A stretch of 64,000 nucleotides of DNA from Takakia lepidozioides (taxonomy: Eukaryota > Streptophyta > Takakiopsida > Takakiales > Takakiaceae), in contig CM060732.1 of NCBI GenBank assembly GCA_030704615.1, forward strand, positions 2,480,001 to 2,544,000, read 5' to 3'. Under the pieces are notes generated by a model. That model saw only the letters and a list, made by a program, of their open reading frames with translations. It was not told the DNA's origin and made no database searches. Of the stretch, positions 30,442-40,790 are shown piece after piece. Within the stretch, counting starts at the first letter, position 1, and every line of letters begins with the position of its first letter. Position numbers and translations under genes: made by a program.

Positions 30442-31368
30442 TCAACTAAAGGCTGCAGCTGCAGCGGCATAGTTGATAAAACCAGGCACCTCAACCATGA
30501 CCACAACTTCTGAAAGAGGATTGTCCCATTCTCCTTCTGGTTCTGCAACTATTCTCTGCTTCAATGTTTCGATTATATGTCCCACTAGCTGATTGCATTG
30601 CAGGCAATGTAGATCCCAGTGCTCTCGTATGCCAAATCGTGCACATGTGAGTTTTGTGGGTATTTGGTTTGGGTTGATATTTCCCTCCCGTGTCGCAGTT
30701 CCTGACTTAGGTGATAGGAGTTCCTCCACATCTTCACATTTTTTTGTCACGGAATGCAGCAATCGCAATCGTAGCTCAATCATAACTGCTACACCCCATA
30801 CACTCTTCCTTTCATTTTGGGTGCTGCTTACACTCGACATTTCATGGGCTTGTTCTTCAGTGCTCGGCGAGCATTTTCCTCCTCCGTTGTTTCCAGTCGC
30901 ATCACCACCAACAGGGTATGATCTTAACTGTTTACCCATGTGATCTGCTCTCATGTAATCAGCCTCTTCACTGACCAGTGAGTAATGCCCCCGGTGTTCA
31001 TGCTCACTTCCAGGTAAGTCTTATTCCTTACCCTTGTTACCTCCCTTGTTTTCCTTCTTTTCAGGCAGACTTTGCCCATCAGTTTTTACCAAGTTCTGCC
31101 CTTGTCTCTCAGCCCCGTGATTTGCCCGTGTTTGTATAACCCCAACCAAAGGCAACCTTTCATTGGCCTGATTGTTAGCAGCAGCTGATTGTGGTCTTCT
31201 TGGCAGGGTTTCCCACAAGCTCCCCTCTCTTTCAGGCAGCCAGTTCTTAATCCTGCCTCTCCACTTTTCACAAGTGAAGTGCCTATTCTCTCTTTCTTCA
31301 TACTCCAGCCACTCAGGTAACCTTTTCTCCATTGGCTCGTTGCTTCCACACTTCCAGGCCTTGTTCAT
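30442..31368 (-). pseudogene. Unidentified minus-strand frame with one stop
   Basis: From ATG 31368 the minus strand reads MNKAWKCGSNEPMEKRLPEW, then a Glu/Arg-rich region. After a TAA near 31021 it continues in the same frame (DLPGSEHEHRGHYSLVSEEA) to a stop at 30442, about 309 codons in all. The second part has a CxxC (LHCLQC) and an acidic VAEPEGEWDN segment and ends with an alanine run. I do not recognise it. It sits antisense within the PPR debris and may be retroelement gag-like, but there is no decisive motif. Confidence 0.4.
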
Positions 31369-31509
31369 TTTTCTCTAGCCATTGCCCTCATGTTGGACAA
31401 GGTCCACAATGCCTCTTCTGGTTGCACTTCTGGGCATGTGAAGATGCTTTGCGGTAGGGAGACTGACAGAGGCTCTACAGACTTTAAACCAAAGAGGCAT
31501 TTCAGCAGA

Positions 31510-32560
31510 TTCAGGTACGTATGTCTGTCTCTTGCTTAAGTGCATCAAGATGGAAGGTCTGGAAGCTGGAAAGCTGGTGCACACTCACATTATCCAAAGT
31601 GGATTCACGCCAATGTTTTTCTACTCAACACCTTTGTCTCCATGTATGTTAAGTGCGCGAGCATCATGGATGCTCACCAAGTGTTTGTTTGTGTTTGCAA
31701 TGCATGTGCAGGCATGGGAGCTCTGGAAAAGGGGAAAGAGGTCCATGGTGACATCGTCAAAGCTGGAATTGTACAAGATGTCATTCTGAACACTGCCCTG
31801 GTGGACATGTATGCCAAATGTGGGTGCATTAAGGATGCGAAGGGAGTTTCCAACACTATGGCTGAACATTTTGTGGTGTCGTGGAACGCGATGCTTGCAG
31901 GGTATGCATAGCAAGGACATGGTATGGAGGCTTTGGAGACCTATGATCAGATGATGGGGGAAGGGGTGAAGCCCACAAACCACATCACGTTTGTGTGCAT
32001 TTGCAATGCATCTACAAGCCTAGCAGCCCTGGAAAAGGGCAAAGAGGTCCATGGTGACATTTTCACAGCTGAATTGCACCCGATGTCATTTTGAACAATA
32101 CCCTGGTGGATATGTATGCAAAATGTGGGTGCATCGAGGATGCAAAGGGAGTGTGCGACAGTATGGCTGAACAAGATATGGTGTCATGTAATGCCATGCT
32201 TGCAGGAGATGCACAGCAGGGGCGCGAGATGGAGGCCTTGGAGACCTATGAGCAATTGATGGGGGAAGGGGTGAAGTGTAACCAGATCACGTTTGTGTGT
32301 GTTTGCAATGCTTGTGCAAGCCTGGCAGCCCTGGAAAAGGGCAAAGAGATCCATGGTGACATCATCAAATCTGGAATTACACCTGATGTCTTTTTGAACA
32401 CTGCCCTGGTGGACATGTATGCCAAATGTGGGTGCATTGAGGAAGCAAAGGGAGTGTTTGATAGTATGGCTGAACGACATGTGGTGTTGTGGAGTATGAT
32501 GATTGCAGGATATGCACAGCAAGGGCGCGGGATGGAGGCTTTGGAGACCTAGGGGCAAAT
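31510..32560 (+). pseudogene. PPR repeat remnant, about six units
   Basis: Three consecutive frames (31540-31911, 31912-32090 in another frame, 32091-32552) form a near-continuous PLS-type PPR array. The phrases NTALVDMYAKCGCIKDAKGV, NACASLAALEKGKEIHGDII and AMLAGYAQQGRGMEALETYE alternate. Breaks are a TAG after MLAGYA at 31909-31911, a small deletion near 32070 and a TAG at 32550. After that the text resembles the EEKLW segment preceding a DYW domain (compare 15358). At 31684 one unit is fused out of register. RNA-binding in organelles is the family role; this copy is non-functional. Confidence 0.8.
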
Positions 32561-32639
32561 GCCGAGGAGAAGCTGTGGAATGAATACTTTTCTAACCCAG
32601 TCAATGGTGGGACAATCGAGGCAAGAAGGTGAACGCCTG

Positions 32640-33130
32640 TTGGATTATAGAGAGTAGCAGATGCAATTGAGCATAGGAACTAGTGTGATAAGTAGGGTTG
32701 GGGTGTTTGCTGGAACAATTCTAGGTTGTCATCGTCAGCTGCTAGCAGCAAGGCGAGGATGTATGCATGATTTGTGCAGAGGCATGGATAGCTGAAGGAG
32801 CAGGGATAGAGTGTGGGTCCAGATTCATCCAAGAGGGCTGAATTTCATGCTCTAGATTACCAATGATCCCCTTTGGAAGGATAGCTACAAGAAACCTACA
32901 TGGACATATGGTCAACTGGAAACCGCAGTAGCAGCGACACAATTGCTCAAATCAGGCATTGTTAATCAAGGCATCTTCTTCAACACATTTCACCCTGTTT
33001 TTCCCTCTTATTAGAATCGGCCCTCAATTTTCATGTTGAATTCTGCAAGTTAGCTGGTTGAGTGAACCTTTGATAGTTTGGAGTGACTTTGACATGAAAC
33101 TGCCAATGTGACAACCTTGCAGTGGTACCT
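32640..33130. repeat. Second copy of the 29.2-kb dispersed repeat
   Basis: 32675-33010 repeats 29190-29540. 33030-33080 repeats 29855-29880 (CAAGTTAGCTGGTTGAGTGAACC; compare 63380). No gene. Confidence 0.65.
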
Positions 33131-33137
33131 GCAGGAT

Positions 33138-33282
33138 TGCGTTGCATGCTATGTGGTGTGTGACAAATGCGACCATGTTGGTGTGTGACAAATGCTCAAG
33201 GGGGTGGCACATGGGATGCTTGACACTGCCACTTGAGGAGGTTGATCCTATTGGAGAATGGTTGTATCCACGATGCCTTGGA
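33138..33282 (+). pseudogene. PHD zinc-finger fragment
   Basis: The frame at 33175 reads MLVCDKCSRGWHMGCLTLPL, then EEVDPIGEWLYPRC. This matches the second half of a PHD finger (CDxC, WHxxC, PPLxxVPxGxWxCPxC), with the next-to-last Cys changed to Tyr. Just upstream, in another frame, CVACYVVCDKCDHV duplicates the CDKC phrase. PHD fingers read histone-tail methylation. It is a scrap, not a gene. Confidence 0.6.
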
Positions 33283-33549
33283 CATAGGTAGTGGGCATGA
33301 CAATGGTGGAGTTGACAAGTGATCCAAGTAATAGCTGGTGGGAGCTCAACGCAATGGATACTCAACTGAAAATCATGGATTGCAGGCAGGCGACTAACGA
33401 TTGGGCTCTCGTTGCACCCGGCCTCTTGATCCATACACTTTAGAAAATTGGGACATGTGCGATTGAAGACCAAGCGATGATCTTATTGAGATGGATACTT
33501 GTCAGCTATCCGGTGTTAGAGGGACCTAATCACCAGCTAGGGGGGCGAT

Positions 33550-33980
33550 TGTGGCATAGCTCTCTAGGATTGTGTGCTTAGAATGTATGGTGGACAACAA
33601 TGTATGTTGTGGCACGATGCTTACGTGCACGACAGCTGTCATGGTTTTAGTCATGGTTAACTAGAATTACCTACTTCTAGTTAACTAGGACATTTTGGAT
33701 ATTTATATTTGTATTTTGTGTGTTGGGATTTTATTTGGTCTCACATGCCAAGTGAGGTATCAAACCTCACTTGGGACATGAGGATGGGTTTTCCCCTTGT
33801 GAGTGTTGAGGAGGGCTCATCTTCTTGTAGTTGAGCCTCCATGAGCCTCTCCCACCTCCATAGCTCTAGGTATTGAGTGGGAGTGTGGTATTGTGGCATA
33901 GCTTTCTAGGATTGTGTGCTTAGAATGTATGGTGGACAATTATGTATGTTGTGGCACGATGCTTAGGTGCACGACAAGAA
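33550..33980. repeat. Direct repeats of about 85 bp, possibly an LTR remnant
   Basis: GGCATAGCTCTCTAGGATTG through GATGCTTACGTGCACGACA at 33551-33631 recurs at 33896-33979. Between them is a CTAGTTAACTAGG-rich stretch with TATTTATATTTG. The spacing and the T-rich promoter-like segment suggest part of an LTR, but no complete element is seen. Confidence 0.4.
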
Positions 33981-33999
33981 ACTTGAGCAAAGTTCAGGG

Positions 34000-35815
34000 C
34001 CTCATTGGCCAGGATGATGTTGTCTAAAAGCATACGCTTCCTAACAAAACCAGATTGAGAAGGACGAATAATGAGAGGCAGAATCCGCTGAGATGAATGG
34101 CCACAGTCTTGGCAATAATTTTATATGAAACATTTAAGAGAGTAATCGGCTGATAGTTGGAAATGAGGGATCGGTCTCCCTTTTTGAAGATAAGGGAGAT
34201 GACACCCTGGGCCATTTGCGACGGCATAATCTATTTAAAAGAGATGTCATTAACCATGTTAATGAAATCTTCAGATAAAGAGGGCCATAAGGCTTTGTAA
34301 AACTCAGTGGGAATACCATCCAAACCAGGGGCTTTGAAGTCTTTAAGGCCAAGAAGTGCATCCTGCAGTTCCATGACTGAGAAGTCCTCGTAGAGCGTGG
34401 AGGCTTGGGATTCTGAAACCATGTGAGGGATGTGGTCCCAGGAAGACCTACGAGCGTTGTAACTAAGCAATGAGGGATCCTCACCCTTAAAGAGACAAGT
34501 ATAGAAATCAGCAGCTACCTTGTTGATTGCAGGAGGATCAGAAACCATAGAATTATTATAGTCCATCTGACCCGCAATGGATTGAGCAGCAAAACGCTGC
34601 TTAGTCTTAGAAAAAAATAAATTAGTCATTCGTTCACCCTTAAGGGACCAATTGACCCCAGCTCTAACCCTTAAAAATTCTTCTCTAGACTTTTGGATAG
34701 CCAACAACCCCTTCTTAGCCTCTAAGAGGGAAGAGAGAGTAGAGGGGCCACATTTGTTTCGTTCTGGTTTCTTCTGGCATACCGAGATACACTTGATGAA
34801 CCCCCGTTCAAGCTTAGAGCTACGAAGGGCCATGTCTTTGGAAAGCAAAAGGGCAAGCCTCCTACAGGCTTCCAACTTGTTAACGAATTTCAAAGTGGGG
34901 GAGGAGATATGAACTGCAGTAGAATGCCAGCAAACTTTCAAGGACTCCAAGCAGCTAGGGCTTTTAAGAATAGAAGAATTGATTTTTGGGAAACCCTTTC
35001 CTCTAGATCTAGCGCCAGGGGTAGAAATCCTAGCCTTGACCTCGGCATGGTCAAAAGTAGGGAGGATAGGGCCCATAGGGATGTAGCAAGCCTAGGAGCA
35101 AGTAGAGGAGGAGAGGTAGATTTTGTCCAGACGCACCATGGCCAGCTCAGGAGGAGCTCTGTTGTTTGTCCAAGAGTAGGCGGGAGAAGGAGGGAAGGAG
35201 TAATGGTCTGCAAAACCCTTAGACAGAATCAGAGATTCCCACATATAATATATTTCGCTCAGAGGATGGGAAACTATGGAGCAAATTACCATATCTATCA
35301 GATGGAGATTCTACCATATTGAAATCCCCGGCCATCAGCCAATGGTCCGTCTTGGGGGAAGCAAGGATACATAGCTTAATGAGAGCCCAATTTTGGGTAC
35401 GCTCAGCAGAGGAGTTGGAGGCATAGACATTAATAATCCCAAGAGAACCTACATTATTGGGAAGCTTAAGGAACAAACATTGAATCCTACCTTGTAGCCA
35501 AATCTCATCACGAATAATAGAGGGAAGGAGCACAGGACTGACCCAGATAGCCGTGCCAGTGCGCGAGTCCACGATGGTGGGGTTCCATCTTGCCGCTGCA
35601 GCAGGCCAGACCTGGCTGCCAAGAGAGTTGATTTTAGCTAAGGTCATCTTATGTTCTTGGATGAGAGAGATGGAAGGGGGGGAGAGTAATTGGGAAGCCC
35701 AACGTTTTATTTTAGCTCTCTTTGGGGCCGTTGCATCGGAGCCCATGCCCCGAATATTCCAGGAACTCAGGACAAAGTTCGTGTAGGCCATAAGAGAGGC
35801 AGGCTCAGGTGGCAT
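34000..35815 (-). pseudogene. L1-type LINE: endonuclease and start of reverse transcriptase
   Basis: On the minus strand the endonuclease begins near 35790 (VLSSWNIRGMGSD; LIQEHKMTLAK; later HWLMAGDFNMVESP). The frame is broken near 35219, and the linker continues at 35076-34231 (NWSLKGERMTNLFFSKTKQR, FKAPGLDGIPTEFYKALWPS). A further shift leads to 34227-34024 (GVISLIFKKGDRSLISNYQP, ITLLNVSYKIIAK), which is reverse transcriptase blocks 1-2. The rest of the polymerase is missing at 34000. It is a dead internal fragment of a plant L1 element. Confidence 0.85.
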
Positions 35816-36240
35816 TCCTGAATAGATGGCCTGAATATAAGAGAGGAAAACTTTGTACGTCTGTCATGGAAAGGTAAAGCAGATATCCAGTGAAGGAGGG
35901 GGGATTCCACCATTAAAGAATCTGCTAACTGAACATGTCCCATTAAGGTTTGCCCAGACTTGGCATTACGGCCTGTGGAGACATTGAATTGGAGTTTCTT
36001 ACGGGGAATCAAAGTGAAGTCTTATTCCCTTAGGTGACATCCCAGCAAAAGAGAGAGATCGAAAGAGATGAGAGAGGGAAGACAAAGATCTTGGTGAGGG
36101 AGCAGAAGAGCCAAGAGGGCTTTAGAGGAAGGGAGAGCCACCAAGACTTTGCAGCGTTGGGGAGATAGAGGATCTAGAGCAGATATGAAGAAAGGCAGAA
36201 CCACCAACTCAGACGGGTACTTGAAATTATTACGGTACTT
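35816..36240 (-). pseudogene. Sequence upstream of the LINE endonuclease
   Basis: Two short minus-strand frames (36012-35767 and 36207-36022) may be the end of LINE ORF1. They carry SPLLHWISALPFHDRRTKFS and a Leu-rich stretch. No zinc knuckle is visible. Assignment rests on position only. Confidence 0.3.
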
Positions 36241-36269
36241 GTCTACGCCGTTCGATCATAATTAAATCG

Positions 36270-36475
36270 GGCCCATATTCTTTGGTCCATTTGGAAAGCT
36301 AGATGCGTTTGCTTGTTCGAGGGGAAACGCCCCAGCATCAAACTGATTCTTTACAAGTTATTCTCTCGTCTGATGACTGAGGGCGCAAGGCGTGGGTGTC
36401 TATGCAAACAGCTTCATGCAGGTGCAGTGATAGAAGGAGACAACAACTTTTCTTGGCCTTCGGCCTCACCTGGGC
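36270..36475 (+). pseudogene. L1-type LINE ORF2 C-terminus, opposite strand
   Basis: The plus strand reads ILWSIWKARCVCLFEGKRPS, IKLILYKLFSRLMTEGARRG and CLCKQLHAGAVI. The W-IWK-R-C/N phrase is the conserved end of plant L1 ORF2 after the zinc-binding reverse-transcriptase-associated domain. It is on the strand opposite to the 34.0-35.8 kb fragment and ends before B2 at 36552. Confidence 0.65.
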
Positions 36476-36551
36476 ACCCGGATCTCTGACTCTAGAATCT
36501 CTTGGAATGTTAACTTCCCCAGATAATGGGAAATCACCTGCTGATTCAGAT

Positions 36552-36572
36552 GGGGGCTGCTATTTCATGAGC
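36552..36572 (+). repeat. B2 left terminal inverted repeat
   Basis: Outer bases GGGGGCT followed by GCTATTTCATGAGC, identical to the right end of B1 read inward. Confidence 0.8.
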
Positions 36573-36772
36573 GGCATGAGCATGAACGGGGGAAAAAAAA
36601 GCATGAGCAGACCATTGTGAGTCCACGGAAATAGGGTTAGGAGGCACGGAAATAGGGTCATGTGAAGTTGGAATGTGGTACCAGTGGACTTGAAATGCAA
36701 CATTTTATTGCAAATTTTGTGGCAAGCCACGTCTATACAAGTGTGTTCTAACTGTCATAGCCGGCATGGGCA

Positions 36773-37189
36773 CTACTCTCCTACACCCTCCGAGGAACTT
36801 GCCCCACCTTCTTCCTCATCCCCCTCATCCCCCTCATCCTCCGAGCTCTGTGATGCATCAGTTCCACTATGCCTCTCAAAAATCCCGTCCTCTTGGGGGA
36901 CTGTCCACCTCACCTCCTGGGAATCTTCTGCATCTTCTCCCCCACTTTCCTCAGCTGAATCCAAGACAAATCTATGAGCCTGACGGGCTCTAATAGCTGC
37001 TGCCTCCTCCCTCATCTTCATTTTCTTGAGGCTTGCCTCGTCTAAAATCTGTTGTACACGACTAGGTTCGGAACACCTCCTAATGGACACCGAAGCAAGC
37101 CGGGCAACATAAGTAGGAAGGATGTAGTCCCTTTCTGGACTAGGCATGAAATCCCCCCTGGCAAAAAAATGCACGTTCCTCCTGCCCAT
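36773..37189 (-). CDS. Small acidic-tailed protein of family B (B2 copy)
   Basis: A 138-residue intact frame, same length as at 12198-12614, with a handful of amino-acid changes (for example D for G in ARGDF, C for Y in IRRC, H for R in RQAHR). The MGRRNVHFFARG head, SRVQQILDEASLKKMKMREE helix and the acidic tail are kept. That both copies keep the frame while both transposases are broken suggests either recent activity supplied in trans or a constraint on this protein. It reads outward toward the left end, divergent from the transposase. Confidence 0.7.
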   Translation of the reverse strand: MGRRNVHFFARGDFMPSPERDYILPTYVARLASVSIRRCSEPSRVQQILDEASLKKMKMREEAAAIRARQAHRFVLDSAEESGGEDAEDSQEVRWTVPQEDGIFERHSGTDASQSSEDEGDEGDEEEGGASSSEGVGE

Positions 37190-37294
37190 GAACTGCGGTG
37201 TAGACGTCCCTCCTACAGTAAGAACAAATCCACTTGAAGAATGTCAATACCAGCAGAAGCAGAAACGGTCTTTCAATGAAATAAAAACGCCACG

Positions 37295-38470
37295 AAAAAA
37301 AAAAAAAAAAAAAAAACACCATTTTTCCAGTTCGGGGCCGAAAATGGCTAAGTCCCATATCTGACTGGGCCCAGAACTGGAAAAATGGCGCCGAATTTCC
37401 GATTTTGGTGCCAGTCGGATCTGGGACTTAGCCGTTTTCGGCCCCGAACAGAAAAAATAGCGTTTTTTTTTTTTTTTTTTTTTTTTTTTTCCCGGTGCCA
37501 TTTTTCCAGGTCGGGGCCGAAAATGGCTAAGTCCCAGATCTGTCTGGGCCCGGAACTGGAAAAATGGCGCCGAATTTCCGATTTTGGTGCCAGCCACCCT
37601 AGGGACTTAGCCATTTTCGGCCCCGAACTGGAAAAATGGCGCCATTTTTCCAGTTCGGGGCCGAAAATGGCTAAGTCCCAGATCTGATATGGCGCGGAAC
37701 TGGAAAAATGGTGCCGAATTTCCAGTTGCAGTTCCAGCCATCGTAGGGACTTAGCCATTTTCGGGGCCCTGAACTGGAAAAATGACACCATTTTTCCATT
37801 TCGGGGCCGAAAATGGCTAAGTCCCAGATCTGACTCGGCCCAGAACTGGAAAAATGGCGCCGAATTTCCGATTTTGGGTGCCAGTCAGATCTAGGACTTA
37901 TCCGTTTTCGGCCCCGAACTAAAAAATGGCGTTTTTTTTTTTTTGTTTTTTTTTTCGGCGCCATTTTTCCAGTTCGGGGCCGAAAATGGCTAAGTCCCAG
38001 ATCTGACTGGGCCCAGAACTGGAAAAATGGCGTCGAATTTCCGATTTTGGTGCCAGCCACCTTAGGGACTTAGCCATTTTCGGCCCCGAACTGGAAAAAT
38101 GGCGCCATTTTTCCAGTTCGGGGCCGAAAATGGCTAAGTCCCAGATCTGATATGGCGCGGAACTGGAAAAATGGTGCCGAATTTCCAGTTGCGGTTCCAG
38201 CCATCGTAGGGACTTAGCCATTTTCGGGGCCGAAAATGGCTAAGTCCCAGATCTGACTCGGCCCAGAACTGGAAAAATGGCGCCGAATTTCCGATTTTGG
38301 GTGCCATTCAGATCTAGGACTTAGCCGTTTTCGGCCCTGAACTAAAAAAATGGCGTTTTTTCTTTTTTTTTCTTTTTTTTTTCGGCGCCATTTTTCTAGT
38401 TCGGGGCCAAAAATGGCAAAGTCCCAGATCTGACTGTCACCAAAATCGGAAATTCGGCGCCATTTTTCCA
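37295..38470. repeat. B2 array, subtype 3 (AAAAATGGCGCC units, A/T tracts)
   Basis: Equivalent of 11155-12090 in inverse order. Units alternate in orientation, so adjacent copies form hairpins such as CTGGAAAAATGGCGCC facing GGCGCCATTTTTCCAG near 37630. A or T tracts of about 20-28 bases lie at about 37296, 37463, 37933 and 38357. Confidence 0.9.
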
Positions 38471-39330
38471 GTCATGCAGGTAATTCGAAGAGCGGATGGA
38501 TGGAAATCCGGCTCCGGATTTCCATCCGCCAGGTAATTCGGCGCGCAAAATTTCCGTCATGCAGGTAATTCGAAGAGCGGATGGATGGAAATCTGGCGCC
38601 GGATTTCCATCCTCCAGGTAAGTCGGCGCTGCAAATTTCTGTCATGCAGGTTACTTGTGAGCGGATGGATGGAAATCCGGCGCATGATTTCCATCCGCCA
38701 GGTACAAAATTTCCGTCATGCAGGTAATTCGGAGCACGGATGGATGGAAATCCAGCGACAGATTTCCATCCTCCAGGTAAGTCGGCACGCAAAATTTCCG
38801 TCATGTAGGTAATTCGAAGAGCGGATGGATGGAAATCCGGCGCCGGATTTCCATCCGCCAGGTAGGTCGGCGCGCAAAATTTCCATCATGCAGGTAATTC
38901 GGAGCGCGGATGGATGGAAATCCGGCGCCGGATTTCCATCCTCCAGGTAAGTCGGCGCTGCAAATTCGGTAGGGCGGCACGCCAAATTTCCCTCACGCAG
39001 GTAATTCGGAAGCGGATGGATGGAAATCCGGCGCCGGATTTCCATCCGCGCAGGTAGGGCGGCGTGCCAAATTTCCCTCAAGCAGGTAATTCGGAGGCGG
39101 ATGGATGGAAATCCGGCGCCGGATTTCCATCCGCAAGGTTGGTCGGATAGCGGATGGATGGAGATCCGGCGCCGAATTTCCATCCTGCAGGTAATTCGAA
39201 TCCCGGATGGATGGAAATCTGGCGCCGAATTTCCATCCAGCAGGTAAGTCGGATCGCTGGCGTATGGATATTCGGCGCCGAATTTCCATTCGCCAGGTAT
39301 TTCGAAGCGCTGAATTACCTTCCTGCAGGT
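38470..39330. repeat. B2 array, subtype 2 (CCGGCGCCGG palindromes with CAGGTAA motifs)
   Basis: Equivalent of 10440-11150. On the plus strand each unit has GGATGGAAATCCGGCGCC and its inverse, followed by CCAGGTAAGTCGG or GCAGGTAATTCG. No genes; the frames reported by ORF finding are repeat translations. Confidence 0.9.
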
Positions 39331-39429
39331 AATTCTGAGCGTGTCCGATTGATTTTTCGGAGAAAAACAAACCTAACTGTTTGTTTTGTGGTTGAAGTGC
39401 ACTTGTAGACACGTTTTTCTTGGAATCCT
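39331..39429. other. Unique spacer within the B2 array
   Basis: About 100 bp between array subtypes (CCGATTGATTTTTCGGAGAA, then AAACCTAACTGTTTGTTTTG), also present in B1 at 10330-10430. No gene. Confidence 0.6.
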
Positions 39430-40560
39430 TGACTGCTAGAGGCAAATCGGAACAGCCTTGGACGGAAATTCGGCGCCGTTTTTCCATTCTAGGAGGTTTT
39501 TACGACTTCCTTTGAGGGGGCCCCGATGGAAATTCGGCGCCGAATTTCCATCCGGGGGATGGTCTCTGTCGGAGAGGTGCCGGCCTCTCCGCCACTCTGT
39601 TGGATATTCGGTGCCGAATTTCCGTCGGGGGGTTGAAATATGACGGCCAGGTGCCGGCCTCTCCCCCCTCCCTGATTGCATTGGAACGGCCCCGGATGGA
39701 AATTCGGCGCCGTTTTTCCATCTGGGGAGGTTTTTATGTCGGCCAGTTTTTGGCCTGACCCCCCGACACGATTTCCTTTGGGGGGGCCCGGATGGAAATT
39801 CGGCGCCAAATCTCCATATAAGGGATGCTCTCTGTCGAACACGTGCCGGCCTCTACGCCCGAGGCGACTTCATCCGGGCGTCCCCTGTTGGATATTCGGT
39901 GCCGAATTTCCGTCCGGGGGTTGAAATGTGACGGCCAGGTGCCGGCCTCTCCCCCCTCCCCGATTGCATCCAAACCGCCCCGGATGGAAATTCGGCGCCG
40001 TTTTTCCATCTTGGATGTTTTTATGCCGGCCAGTTTTCGGCCTGACCCCCCGACACGACTTCCTTTGGGGGGGCCCGGATGGAAATTCGGCGCCGAATGT
40101 CCATCCAGGGGATGTTCTCTGTCGCACACGCGCCGGCCTCTGCGCCCGAGGCGACTTCATTCGGGCTTCCCCTGTTGTATATTCGGTGCCGAATTTCCGT
40201 CCGGGGGTTGTAATGTGAGGGCCAGATTGCGGCCTTTCCCCCGAGCCGACTGCATCCGAAAGGCCTCGGATGGAAATTCGGCGCCGTTTTTCCATCCGCG
40301 GAGATTTTTAGGTCGGCCAGTTTTCGGCCTGACCCCCCGACAGGACTTCCTTTGGGTGGATCCGAATGGAAATTTGGCGCTGAATTTCCATCCGGGGGAT
40401 GTTTTCTGTCGGACAGGTGCCGGCATCTCTGCCCCAGACGACTTCATCCGTGCGGCCCTGTTGGGTATTGGGTGCCGAATTTCCATTCGGGGGTAGTAAT
40501 GTGACGGCACGGTGCCGGCTTCTCCCCTTCAGCCGACATCATCCAGTCGGCCCCCCACTT
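39430..40560. repeat. B2 array, subtype 1 (TTCGGCGCCGAA palindromes)
   Basis: Equivalent of 9290-10330. Units of about 95-130 bp carry GGAAATTCGGCGCCGAATTT, or the variant with GTTTTTCC on one side, plus GGCCAGTTTTCGGCCTGACC spacers. The array ends about 230 bp before the transposase ATG. Confidence 0.9.
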
Positions 40561-40790
40561 GCTGACTGCATACCGTTGGCAGTTATTGCGCAAAGACCAT
40601 GGGCCGCATTCCGGAGACAAGGTTCATTAACACTCTGACTCTGGATTTTTGAGATAGTTGGCTCCCTGGATTTGGATCAGGCTTCGTCGCTCGGACAAAT
40701 CGGCACCGCATTCCTTCCCATCGCTGCATCCCCCTTCTACCAGGGAGCTTCCCCGCACGCCATCCTGGCAGTCTTGTGTGCACATCTCCC

